A stretch of 6,358 bases of DNA, taken from Gemmatimonadales bacterium (lineage in GTDB: Bacteria > Gemmatimonadota > Gemmatimonadetes > Gemmatimonadales > GWC2-71-9). The notes under the pieces were generated by a model. That model saw only the letters and a list, made by a program, of their open reading frames with translations, did no database searches and was not told the origin of the DNA. The DNA is taken from NCBI GenBank assembly GCA_013816685.1, contig JACDDX010000100.1, positions 1-6,358 on the forward strand, given 5' to 3'. Positions within the stretch are counted from its first letter, which is position 1, and each line of letters opens with the position of its first letter. This document shows, in pieces, positions 1-6,314 of the stretch. The position numbers were made by a program, and so were the translations under genes.

Positions 1-231
1 GCCATCGCCCGGGCACTGGTCACGCATCCCTCCATTCTCCTGGCCGACGAGCCGACCGGCAACCTCGACAGCGCGACCAGCACCGAGATCATGGCACTCT
101 TCGCCGAGCTGCACGCTGAGGGGCAGACGATCGTGCTCGTGACGCACGAGGCCGATGTCGCCGCCCATGCCCGACGCCAGATCCACCTCCGGGACGGACG
201 GGTCGAGCGCGACTTCGCCGCCGGAGGGTGA
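1..231 (+). CDS. ABC transporter ATP-binding protein, MacB/LolD type (C-terminal part; gene starts before the window)
   Basis: The first 76 codons of the window are the tail of an ABC-transporter ATPase. Visible in order are the end of the signature helix (AIARAL, residues 1-6), Walker B ILLADEP (12-18) with catalytic Glu17, the D-loop region GNLDS (20-24), and the H-loop VTHE (His49). It ends in the LRDGRV strand usual near the C-terminus. The motif DEPTGNLDS is characteristic of the MacB/LolD/FtsE group, cytoplasmic ATPases that power export or extraction of lipoproteins, macrolides or peptides with an FtsX/MacB-like permease. The Walker A and most of the LSGGQ motif lie upstream of the window. 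Its TGA stop overlaps the GTG start of the amine oxidase by four bases, so the two are probably cotranscribed. The exact substrate cannot be told from this fragment. Confidence 0.93.
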   Translation, partial: AIARALVTHPSILLADEPTGNLDSATSTEIMALFAELHAEGQTIVLVTHEADVAAHARRQIHLRDGRVERDFAAGG

Positions 232-1537
232 CCGGACGGCCCGCTGACGCCGATGTCCTGATCGTCGGCGCGGGTGTGGCGGGGCTGATCGCGGCGGGCG
301 CGCTGGCGGATGCGGGACGGCGGGTGACGGTGCTCGAGGCGCGCGACCGGATCGGCGGCTGGATTCTGACCGTGCGCGATCCGGCCGCGCTGTGGCCGAT
401 CGAACTGGGCGCCGAGTTCATGCACGGCGATCATCCCGCGCTGCGATGATCGTGGACGCGGCGGGATCGCGGTCCGGGAGATTCCGCCGAGGCATCAGCC
501 CGCGGCATGCAATCCCCGCCGGCTCGGGTGCAGTCGCGGCTCGACGAGTTGCTCGAGAAGGGTGACCCGGCCGAGCCCGATCGCCCGTTCGCCGATGCGA
601 TCGCCGGGTGGCGCCGCGCGGGCCGGATCTCGGATGCCGAGCAGCAAGGTTTCCTTGGGTACGTGGGCGGGTTCCATGCGGCCGACCCGGCGCGGCTCGG
701 TCTCGCGGCGCTCAAGGAAGTCGAAGCCGCGAGCGAGGAGGACGGCGAGCGGCAATATCGGTTCGACGACGGCTATGCGGCGCTGGTGCGATGGCTGCAC
801 GCGCGTCTCGACCCGGCGCGCGTCACCATCCGGCTCGGAACGATCGTCCGCGGGGCGAACGGCGTGACGGTGCACGCCCGGCAGGGCGGAACGACCATCG
901 CCTTTTCCGCGTTGCAGGTCGTCGTCACCCTCCCGCTCGGCGTTCTCAAGGCGGAGCCGGGTGTGCCGGGCGCCGTGACGTTCGAGCCCGCCCTTCCGTC
1001 CTGGCAGGACGCGTTCGAGCCTCTCGAGATGGGGAACGCCGAACGGTGGTGCTGCGATACGATCGCGCGTGGTGGGCCGACGGCAGCGGCGAGATGCCGG
1101 GCTTTCTGCACGGCGCCGGCGAAGCTTTTCCGATGTGGTGGACCGCCGCCCCATCGAGGGCGCTACTGTTGACCGGATGGGCCGGCGGTCCCGCTGCCGG
1201 GGAGCTGAGCGGACGTCCGTGCGACGAGATCGCGGAGCTCGCCCTCGGATCGGCCGCCGTCGTCTTCGGCCGTGACCGTTCAGTGATCGCAGACGGACTC
1301 CGCGGCATCTACTTGCACGACTGGAGCGCCGATCCGTTGGCGCGCGGGGCGTACAGCTTTGGCGGTGTCGGTGCTTCGGCGGCGCGCATGGTGTTGGCCG
1401 AGGCTGCGGGAGGAAGGCTCTTCCTCGCCGGCGAGGTGCTGGCGCCGCCGGGCCGGGCAGGCACCGTCCACGGCGCGATTGCGAGCGGGCACGCTACTAT
1501 GGAGCGATTGCTCTCGGCTCGACCAGGCTCGGGATAG
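228..1537 (+). pseudogene. Flavin-containing amine oxidase (monoamine oxidase family), broken by four single-base losses
   Basis: The N-terminus has the FAD-binding Rossmann motif GAGVAG (residues 14-19), Glu37 as likely ribose ligand, the ARDRIGG motif (38-44) and GAEFMHG (61-67). This is the family that oxidises amines with FAD and oxygen. Reading starts at GTG 228, inside the stop of the ABC gene. The frame is lost four times: after 445, after 465, after 509 and after 1045. Each break is repaired by adding one base. The repaired reading runs through HPALR, MIVDAAG, IAVREIPPRHQPAA, Trp, QSPPARVQ, then EMGNAERVVLRYDRAWW. The third frame carries the substrate and C-terminal FAD part: LLTGWAGG, HDWSADPLARGAYS, LFLAGE and GTVHGAIASG. 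Repaired length is 437 residues, normal for the family. An apparent ATG at 507 and the open frame from 608 are not true starts. It could be a decaying gene or a good gene with base-call errors. The family is clear, the substrate is not. Confidence 0.87.
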
Positions 1538-1609
1538 GTGAAGCGCGTGGAAGCCGGACTGCGGAGTGTTAGGAACCTACTGCCAGAGAGTCCGTACAAT
1601 TCACACCGC

Positions 1610-1625
1610 GCCTCGCTTTCGAGGC
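1610..1625 (+). terminator. Short hairpin after the amine oxidase gene, possible terminator
   Basis: GCCTCG (1610-1615) pairs perfectly with CGAGGC (1620-1625) around a CTTT loop. It lies 72 bases after the amine oxidase stop and before the next gene. No T-run follows, so intrinsic termination would be weak. It may be only a local structure. Confidence 0.3.
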
Positions 1626-1682
1626 TGGTAGGCGATCGCGCCGCATCGGCACACCGAGACCCGCGCGGAACTTTTCAAGAGC

Positions 1683-1712
1683 TTGACAGTAGGTGAAACG
1701 CGACGCTACTTA
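1683..1712 (+). promoter_or_regulatory. Possible promoter for the lipoprotein gene
   Basis: A perfect TTGACA lies at 1683-1688. Eighteen bases on is TACTTA (1707-1712), a poor -10 match; TAGGAT (1711-1716) fits the -10 consensus better but gives a 22-base spacer. The site is about 40-70 bases before the GTG start at 1754, a sensible distance. Only the -35 element is strong. Confidence 0.3.
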
Positions 1713-1753
1713 GGATTCTCCCTCGCATCACACCCCAACCAGGAAACCAGAGC

Positions 1754-2730
1754 GTGAGGCCACCTTCGCGTCGTCCGAATGTTGCCGCGAGCGCAAGAGC
1801 TCTCGTGGTGTGCACGATGGTCTGGGCTTGCGATCCGAGCGGCAAGCTCACTGAGAATTCCCCCCCCTTAGTTTCTCAGCCTCAGCCCACGGTAGACTGC
1901 GTTAGTGGCTGTACAGAAGGCGATCCAAGTCCTACAGCTCCCGGCATCTATCTAAACACCGCGGTCACCGCCGTGACCTGCTTCAACGGTTCTCAGACGG
2001 ACGCTGATGGCGATGGCGTGTCTGACCGTTGTGAGCGAGATATCGCGGCTGCGTTCGCTCCGGAGCTCCGTTACTACAACTATGACGAGGTCGGGAGGGA
2101 ACCACACTGGGCCGCTCGGAAATCCGGCACCAATCACGTGTATGTCGTTTACCTGCTCTCGTACTACCGCGATGCAGGCAACACCAGCTTCGGGTGCGGC
2201 GTTCCGTTCCACGATCCGAGCTGTGATGGCCACAATGGTGACTCGGAGAACATCCGGCTCGATCTCTATTACAACTCGAGTACTCAACACTGGCTTCTGG
2301 ACAACGCCGCCTATTCGGCACACACGTCATTCAACAACTTTGTGCGCGGCACTGGCGCATATCCCACGGCCTTGGAATATCCAGCGAAACTCGGTGGATA
2401 CCCCCGGGCATACGTGTCCCAAGGGAAGCATGCGAACTACGGATCTCAGTCCTCTTGCAACGGAGGCGGCTTTCTATCATCCGATGACTGCAGGCTGGTC
2501 AACACCAGCGTGCGGCTCTACGCAGGTAGCAACGTGAATATCGGAAGCCGCGCCAGTCATACCCTTCTGCAAGACTGCATGACCTCTTCAAACCCGCGTA
2601 TCAATACTATGGCAGCGGTCGACAAGAGTGTTATTGGACCAATCAACGGTTCCGAGGTTAGATTCCGACTTCCGTGGAAGGTGCGGACTCGGACCCATAC
2701 AGTCCCATCCTCACGAACGCAGGGTTTTGA
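1754..2730 (+). pseudogene. Secreted lipoprotein with a Vps62-like domain, frameshifted near its 3' end
   Basis: Start is GTG 1754, with AGGA at 1741-1744 as ribosome site. The N-terminus is basic, then hydrophobic, ending in a lipobox VWAC with Cys26, so the product is probably a lipid-anchored envelope protein. A low-complexity linker follows, then a DADGDGVSD acidic motif (83-91) resembling calcium-binding thrombospondin type 3 repeats, then FAPELRYYNYDE (101-112), HNGDSENI (160-167), AYSAH (186-190) and GKHANYG (224-230). From memory this pattern fits the Vps62/DUF946-like family, whose biochemical role is poorly known. Many cysteines (49, 53, 76, 93, 148, 157, 235, 246, 275) suggest disulfides outside the cytoplasm. 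Around 2588-2590 the frame slips by one missing base. The correct continuation is PAYQYYGSGRQECYWTNQRF, then TAG at 2659 where TGG (Trp) is expected, then IPTSVEGADSDPYSPILTN to TGA 2728-2730. Repaired length is 325 residues. GC is about 50%. Confidence 0.72.
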
Positions 2731-2731
2731 C

Positions 2732-3184
2732 GTGCGGAGGCTTCTGCACGGCAAACGAACTCACCCGATGTGGTGGACGGCTCTCTTCATCGCAGCACTT
2801 GGCGTCGCGGCACTCGGCGTCGCGCCTGTGTCCGCGCAGGCGGCTTCGCGCCTTCTGGGTACCGGATCAGCCTTAAGCCCAGGGCCGTCCTTCGCGGCCC
2901 TGGGCTGGCAAGCATCAGTGATCACGCCGAACTCCGAGGCAGCCTTCCTTCCTCACACCCGACAGGCACTAAAGTCTTCGACAGCCGATCATCGGTGGAC
3001 CGGGCTCGCTCTGGGCGCGGGCATTGGTGCGGTGGTCTTTGGCCTCATCGGCCACAGTACATGCGAAGACGGAGGAGCGTGCGTCGGTCCGACGATCGGG
3101 ATCGGTTTGCTGGGGGCGGTGGGCGGTGGGGTAATAGGCGGACTTCTGGGCACAGCCATTCCGAAGCACGCAGCTTCAGAGTAA
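2732..3184 (+). CDS. Secreted or membrane glycine-zipper protein of unknown function
   Basis: I place the start at GTG 2732, one base after the reconstructed lipoprotein stop, because AGGG at 2721-2724 sits eight bases upstream and the resulting N-terminus is a textbook signal peptide. It has MRRLLHGKR, a hydrophobic WWTALFIAALGVAALGVA core, and an AQA cleavage site after residue 37. ATG 2768 is an alternative but lacks a ribosome site and loses the basic n-region. The mature part is about 113 residues. Near the end are two glycine-rich hydrophobic segments (about 90-107 and 119-143, the second with GAVGGGVIGGLLG) joined by a short loop with Cys111 and Cys117. Glycine zippers pack helices in membranes and occur in outer-membrane and pore-forming proteins. 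The gene is probably translationally coupled to the lipoprotein. No family name can be given. In the raw frame it is fused to the lipoprotein only because of the upstream frameshift. Confidence 0.7.
   Translation: MRRLLHGKRTHPMWWTALFIAALGVAALGVAPVSAQAASRLLGTGSALSPGPSFAALGWQASVITPNSEAAFLPHTRQALKSSTADHRWTGLALGAGIGAVVFGLIGHSTCEDGGACVGPTIGIGLLGAVGGGVIGGLLGTAIPKHAASE
2795..2824 (+). repeat. 15-base tandem duplication in the signal-peptide core
   Basis: Two 15-base units, 2795-2809 and 2810-2824, differ at one position (T or C). They encode ALGVA twice in a row in the hydrophobic core of the signal peptide, so the duplication lengthens the core without changing the frame. Confidence 0.75.
2876..2906 (+). 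repeat. Perfect 12-bp inverted repeat inside the glycine-zipper gene
   Basis: AGCCCAGGGCCG (2876-2887) is the exact reverse complement of CGGCCCTGGGCT (2895-2906), with a seven-base loop TCCTTCG. It is far more stable than expected by chance in a coding region of moderate GC. It encodes about SPGPSFAALG (residues 49-58), between the signal peptide and the membrane segments. There is no T-run after it, so it is not a classic terminator. It might be a palindromic repeat element, an mRNA stability structure, or a folding point. Confidence 0.75.
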
Positions 3185-3198
3185 TCGATCTTCCGCGT

Positions 3199-3227
3199 GG
3201 AACCGGTGTGCCTGCCGCATCGGTTCC
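3199..3227. terminator. Hairpin between two convergent genes, likely bidirectional terminator
   Basis: GGAACCG (3199-3205) pairs with CGGTTCC (3221-3227), and the stem continues inward to 12 pairs with two G-T wobbles, leaving a five-base loop at 3211-3215. It lies 14 bases after the glycine-zipper stop and 8 bases beyond the stop of the minus-strand CPXCG gene. No clear T-run follows on either side, so termination strength is uncertain. Confidence 0.5.
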
Positions 3228-3235
3228 CAGGTCGA

Positions 3236-3490
3236 TCAGTTGTCTTCGGGCTCCGCGAGCACGTCGGCCTCGCCATCCTCCTGATACCGCACCACGACGT
3301 GCCAGGGACGGCAGCAGACCTGGCAATCCTCGACGTAATCCTGCGTGGCCCCGCTGCCGGGATCGAGCCCGATCTCGTTCTCCGCGCCGCAGTACGGACA
3401 GAGCACCGTCGCCTCGGTGGCGGCCGTGCCGTCGCCCAGCGGAAATTCCTCGTCGAGATCGTCCCGCTCCTCAGTGCCGTCCATCGTCAC
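3236..3490 (-). CDS. CPXCG-type cysteine-rich zinc-ribbon protein
   Basis: A small acidic soluble protein of 84 residues. CPYCG (31-35) and CQVCC (56-60) form two CxxC pairs about 20 residues apart, the arrangement of the CPXCG-motif family, which presumably binds one zinc ion. An RPWHVVV strand and an acidic tail follow. Function in the family is unknown to me. The start is GTG at 3490, chosen because GAGG lies eight bases upstream on the minus strand; ATG at 3484 (82 residues) is equally possible in frame but sits further from that site. Longer upstream starts would add a low-complexity Arg/Ser-rich stretch and overlap the divergent gene. It is transcribed away from the PHP gene, whose start is only about 40 bases off, so the promoters must be very close or overlapping. 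Confidence 0.82.
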   Translation of the reverse strand: MTMDGTEERDDLDEEFPLGDGTAATEATVLCPYCGAENEIGLDPGSGATQDYVEDCQVCCRPWHVVVRYQEDGEADVLAEPEDN

Positions 3491-3527
3491 GCTGCCATCC
3501 TCGCTCCGTGATGCCCGTGATTCGCCG

Positions 3528-4763
3528 GTGATCCGTCGTCCGACGGTGCCGGTCGTCCCGCTCGCCCTCACCGCCGGCCTGCTCCTCGCCCGCGTGCTCG
3601 CCGTGCCCGCGCTCGGCAATCCGCTCGGCACCCCAATCGGTCCATCAATCCGGCTCGAGGCGCCGCCGCTCTACATGGCACTGGCGCCGCTGTTCACGAC
3701 CTGGGACGCGGTCTCGATGCTGCCGATGAGCCGGCTCCGCGGTTTCCTGCTCGGCTGCCTCCTGCTCTATGCCGTCTGGCGCGCCGTCCGGGGCCGGCTG
3801 CGAGGCACGTCGTGGCGGCGGGAGTCGGCGACCGCAATGCTCGCGCTATCGGTGTTGGTCGCGTTCATCATTGGCGGACTGCTCTGGCACCGCCCGATGC
3901 TGGCGCTGCGTGGGGTGCCTTCCGGCAATGCCGTCGTGGACTTCCACAGTCACACCAGCGTGTCGCACGACGTTCGCGGCACGCTCATGCGCGGCTTCGA
4001 TGCGGCGGCGAACCGGCGCTGGCACCGACGCGCGGGCTTCGACGCCGTCTTCCTCACGGACCATAACACCGTGGTGGGACAGCCGCGCACGCCGCCGGTG
4101 GCCCCACCATGGCTCTGCCCTGGCATCGAGATCAGCGCCTGGCGGGCGCACATCGTCCTGCTCGGCGACAGGGCGGCGGTGGACCACTCCCGCTACAACG
4201 GCTCGCTCGACGAGCTGCTCGCCCTGCTCCAGACCAGCGACGCCGCCTACGGTGCGCTCTCGGTCGCATCGCTGCCGGAGTACGAACGTAACCACCGCGA
4301 CCGGCTGGAGGCGCTCGCGGCCGCCGGCCTCGACGGCATCGAGATCGTGAACGCCTCACCCAGGGCGAACGAGATCACCGCCGCTCGCCGCGACAGCATC
4401 ATCGCCTTGGCCCGCCGCAACGGGCTGTTCGTCATCGGCGTGAGCGACTCCCACGGTTGGGGGGCCACCAACATGGTCTGGAACCTGGTCCCGGTGCCCG
4501 CGGCGCCGGCGACTGTCGATCCCTGCCGCGCCATACTCACGCGGCTCCGCACCGGCGGCGTCGACGCGGTGACGATCGTGGAGCGCCACCGCCTGCGCGC
4601 CGAGAGCGGCTGGCCGGGCTGGCTGACCCCGATAGGTGCGCTGTGGGAGGCATGGCGCTCGATGAGTCCGGCGCTCGCGTCGAGCTGGCTTCTCTGGATC
4701 TGGGGAGCGTGGGCCGCACGCCGCGCTAGTATTCGCGCTTCACTCACCAGGCCAACTCGATGA
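3528..4763 (+). CDS. Membrane-anchored PHP-domain protein, predicted metal-dependent phosphoesterase
   Basis: 411 residues from GTG 3528, chosen because it starts just before the first membrane helix; upstream in-frame codons would run into the divergent gene and read as low-complexity sequence. No good ribosome site is seen. Hydrophobic segments lie at about 7-28, 69-86 and 103-119, and a Trp-rich one at 383-396. Between them is a PHP domain: DFHSH (138-142), His147, TDHN (177-180), GIE (199-201), His208, and SDSH (306-309). These are the usual metal ligands, so the active site looks complete. PHP domains hydrolyse phosphate esters or are polymerase-linked exonucleases; the substrate here is unknown. 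With one N-terminal helix plus a two-helix pair before it, the domain's side of the membrane is not certain. The TGA overlaps the ATG of fabH by four bases (ATGA), implying coupled translation and a shared pathway. Confidence 0.8.
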   Translation: MIRRPTVPVVPLALTAGLLLARVLAVPALGNPLGTPIGPSIRLEAPPLYMALAPLFTTWDAVSMLPMSRLRGFLLGCLLLYAVWRAVRGRLRGTSWRRESATAMLALSVLVAFIIGGLLWHRPMLALRGVPSGNAVVDFHSHTSVSHDVRGTLMRGFDAAANRRWHRRAGFDAVFLTDHNTVVGQPRTPPVAPPWLCPGIEISAWRAHIVLLGDRAAVDHSRYNGSLDELLALLQTSDAAYGALSVASLPEYERNHRDRLEALAAAGLDGIEIVNASPRANEITAARRDSIIALARRNGLFVIGVSDSHGWGATNMVWNLVPVPAAPATVDPCRAILTRLRTGGVDAVTIVERHRLRAESGWPGWLTPIGALWEAWRSMSPALASSWLLWIWGAWAARRASIRASLTRPTR

Positions 4764-5755
4764 CCCGCGCCCGAATCCTCGGCACCGGCCTCGCCGTGCC
4801 CGACCGTGTCGTTACCAATGACGAGCTCGCCGGCATCATGGACACGAGCGATGAGTGGATCCGGACGCGCACCGGCATCCGCGAACGGCGCTGGGTGCGG
4901 GAGGGCGAGACCGGAACCGAGCTGGCCCATACGGCGACGACCCGGGCGCTCGACATGGCCGGGCTCGCCCCCGGCGATCTCGACGCGATCGTCTATGCGA
5001 CCTCCACCCCCGATCACTTCGCCCCCGGCAACGGCGTGTTCCTCCAGCGTCGGCTCGGCGCCGCCACGATTCCCGCGATCGACATCCGCACCCAGTGTGC
5101 GGGGTTCGTGTACGGTCTCTCGGTGGCGGATGGCTGGATCCGGAGCGGACTCTTCCGCCATGTGCTGGTGGTCGGCGCCGAGGTCCAGTCCACCGCGCTC
5201 GATGTGTCGAGCCGGGGACGAAATACGGCAGTCATCTTCGCGGACGGCGCCGGGGCGGCGGTACTGGGGCCCAGTCCGGCTGATGGACCCGGCCTGCTCG
5301 CCTTTGATCTGCACGCCGATGGGCAGCATGCGGAGAAGCTCTGGGTGGACAGCCCCGGCTCGAAATACCACCCGCGCATCACGGCGGAGCACCTGGAGCA
5401 GGGACGCCAGTTTCTGGCGATGGATGGGAAGGAAGTGTTTCGTCACGCCGTCGCGCGCATGCCCGAATCGGTCCGGGCCGTTCTCACGAAGATCGGCTGT
5501 ACGTTGGACGAGCTCAGCCTGCTCGTGCCACACCAGGCCAATCTCCGGATCTCCGAGATGATGCAGCGCGAGCTGGGACTCGACGACGAGCGGGTCTACA
5601 ACAACATCGACCGATACGGCAACACGACCGCAGCCACCATTCCGATCGCGCTGGACGAATGCGTGCGGGGCGGTCGGGTGCGATCGGGTGATCTGATTGT
5701 GGTGACGGCCTTCGGGTCGGGTTTTCTGTGGGGGAGTGCTGCGATCCGATGGTGA
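4760..5755 (+). CDS. fabH: 3-oxoacyl-ACP synthase III (ketoacyl-ACP synthase III)
   Basis: 331 residues, the normal length for FabH. The enzyme condenses a short acyl-CoA, classically acetyl-CoA, with malonyl-ACP to start type II fatty acid synthesis in the cytoplasm. The thiolase-fold triad is intact: Cys113 in TQCAGF, His258 in LVPHQAN, and Asn288 in RYGNTTAA. Also present are TSDEWIRTRTGIRER (29-43), containing the conserved Trp33, and the C-terminal GSGFLWGSA loop. The start ATG 4760 lies inside the stop of the PHP gene, so its translation probably depends on that gene. The usual neighbours plsX, fabD, fabG and acpP are not in the window, so this may be a second, specialised copy that primes with a different acyl group or feeds a secondary lipid. 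Substrate choice cannot be read from the sequence. Confidence 0.95.
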   Translation: MTRARILGTGLAVPDRVVTNDELAGIMDTSDEWIRTRTGIRERRWVREGETGTELAHTATTRALDMAGLAPGDLDAIVYATSTPDHFAPGNGVFLQRRLGAATIPAIDIRTQCAGFVYGLSVADGWIRSGLFRHVLVVGAEVQSTALDVSSRGRNTAVIFADGAGAAVLGPSPADGPGLLAFDLHADGQHAEKLWVDSPGSKYHPRITAEHLEQGRQFLAMDGKEVFRHAVARMPESVRAVLTKIGCTLDELSLLVPHQANLRISEMMQRELGLDDERVYNNIDRYGNTTAATIPIALDECVRGGRVRSGDLIVVTAFGSGFLWGSAAIRW

Positions 5756-5757
5756 GC

Positions 5758-5791
5758 TAGGCCCACCACCGTATCGCAGCGTGGGGGCCTA
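5758..5791. terminator. Hairpin between convergent genes, overlapping a stop codon
   Basis: TAGG plus CCCAC (5758-5766) pairs with GTGGG and CCTA (5781-5785, 5788-5791), nine pairs with a two-base GG bulge. It begins 3 bases after the fabH stop and its right arm includes the TAG of the minus-strand gene. It can serve both 3' ends. No T-run is seen. Confidence 0.45.
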
Positions 5792-6220
5792 CCGCCGCTC
5801 GAGCGGATACTTCCTGAGGTAGTAATCGCGATCCCGCGTCGCGCGGGCGCGGTAGAGCTGCTCCTCGTCATCGTCGGCGTCGTGCACGAACAGATGGAGC
5901 GAACCCGGCCACATGGTCGCCTGAAGCGACCAGTTGGTGGACGGCGCGTGCAGCACCCATTGCAGCGCGCCGCCGCCGGCGTCGGTCAGGTGTACCTCGC
6001 TGGCCCGTTCCAGCGGCACGCTCGCCGGGATCCCGGCGATTGCCGCCTCGATCGGATCCAGCGTCAACTCCGCCTCGGTCCACGAGTTGAACGTGACACG
6101 TCCGTGTACCGGCAGCTCGGTCTCGGGCAGCTCGAACTCAGCCTGCCAATCGCCGAGCAGATCCCACGCATGGTCCATGGGACCGATGTTGGGGACGACG
6201 ACCGTCGGATGTCTCGACAT
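5789..6220 (-). CDS. Hypothetical cytoplasmic protein, unknown function
   Basis: 143 residues from ATG 6220, preceded on the minus strand by a weak GAGAG site about nine bases away. ATG 6178 is a shorter option with no ribosome site, and the frame could open as far up as 6328, but that extension is Arg/Ser-rich and unlike a real N-terminus. No signal peptide or membrane helix is visible. The sequence alternates short strands and has Trp at regular places: LLGDWQAEFELP (21-32), FNSWTEAELTL (44-54), ALQWVLHAPS (85-94), NWSLQATMWPGSLHLFVHD (96-114), then an acidic DADDDEE (114-120) and a RDRDYYLRKYPLERR end. A small beta-barrel of lipocalin-like type with a GDW motif is a guess only. It is convergent with fabH and does not appear to belong to that operon. 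Confidence 0.72.
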   Translation of the reverse strand: MSRHPTVVVPNIGPMDHAWDLLGDWQAEFELPETELPVHGRVTFNSWTEAELTLDPIEAAIAGIPASVPLERASEVHLTDAGGGALQWVLHAPSTNWSLQATMWPGSLHLFVHDADDDEEQLYRARATRDRDYYLRKYPLERR

Positions 6221-6299
6221 GGTCTGGGCTCTCATTCGGGCTGAATCGTTCGCGCCGTCGGACCTGCGGGTCGGGCGCGTTGAATCTTTGCCGCGGGAC

Positions 6300-6314
6300 G
6301 TTGCGTACTGCAAC
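6300..6314. promoter_or_regulatory. Perfect short palindrome upstream of the unknown minus-strand gene
   Basis: GTTGC (6300-6304) and GCAAC (6310-6314) are exact reverse complements around five bases. The site is 80 bases upstream of the ATG at 6220, where an operator could sit. Five-base arms can arise by chance, so this is a weak call. Confidence 0.25.

Larger units (their letters stand above)
1538..1753 (+). other. Intergenic region at the left edge of the low-GC segment
   Basis: No gene is visible here. Base composition drops from about 75% GC inside the amine oxidase to about 55-57% (34 of 60 at 1561-1620, 33 of 60 at 1681-1740). It contains a short hairpin at 1610-1625, a possible promoter at 1683-1712, and an 8-base inverted pair, ACCTACTG at 1575-1582 and CAGTAGGT at 1687-1694, too far apart for a simple operator. 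No insertion-sequence ends or attachment-site duplication were recognised. Confidence 0.6.

Noticed and set aside
507..1172. ATG 507 as the start of an independent 221-residue protein
   Set aside because: The ATG arises from the missing base after 509; the sequence continues the amine oxidase and then turns to nonsense after 1045.
608..1537. 309-codon plus-strand frame as a separate gene
   Set aside because: Only its part after 1046 matches amine oxidase; the earlier part is a shadow of the correct frame.
1575..1694. 8-base inverted pair as mobile-element ends
   Set aside because: No transposase and no target duplication; eight bases 104 apart is within chance expectation.
3345..3527. Upstream ATG 3345 as start of the PHP protein
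   Set aside because: The added 61 residues are Ser/Pro-rich, antisense to the zinc-ribbon gene, and precede a natural start at the membrane helix.
2770..3531. 253-codon plus-strand frame
   Set aside because: Arg-rich out-of-frame shadow of the glycine-zipper gene that crosses a hairpin and the convergent gene.
4247..5533. Long minus-strand open frame (428 codons) opposite fabH
   Set aside because: It runs antisense to a clearly conserved gene, has no recognisable domain, and is expected from high-GC codon bias.
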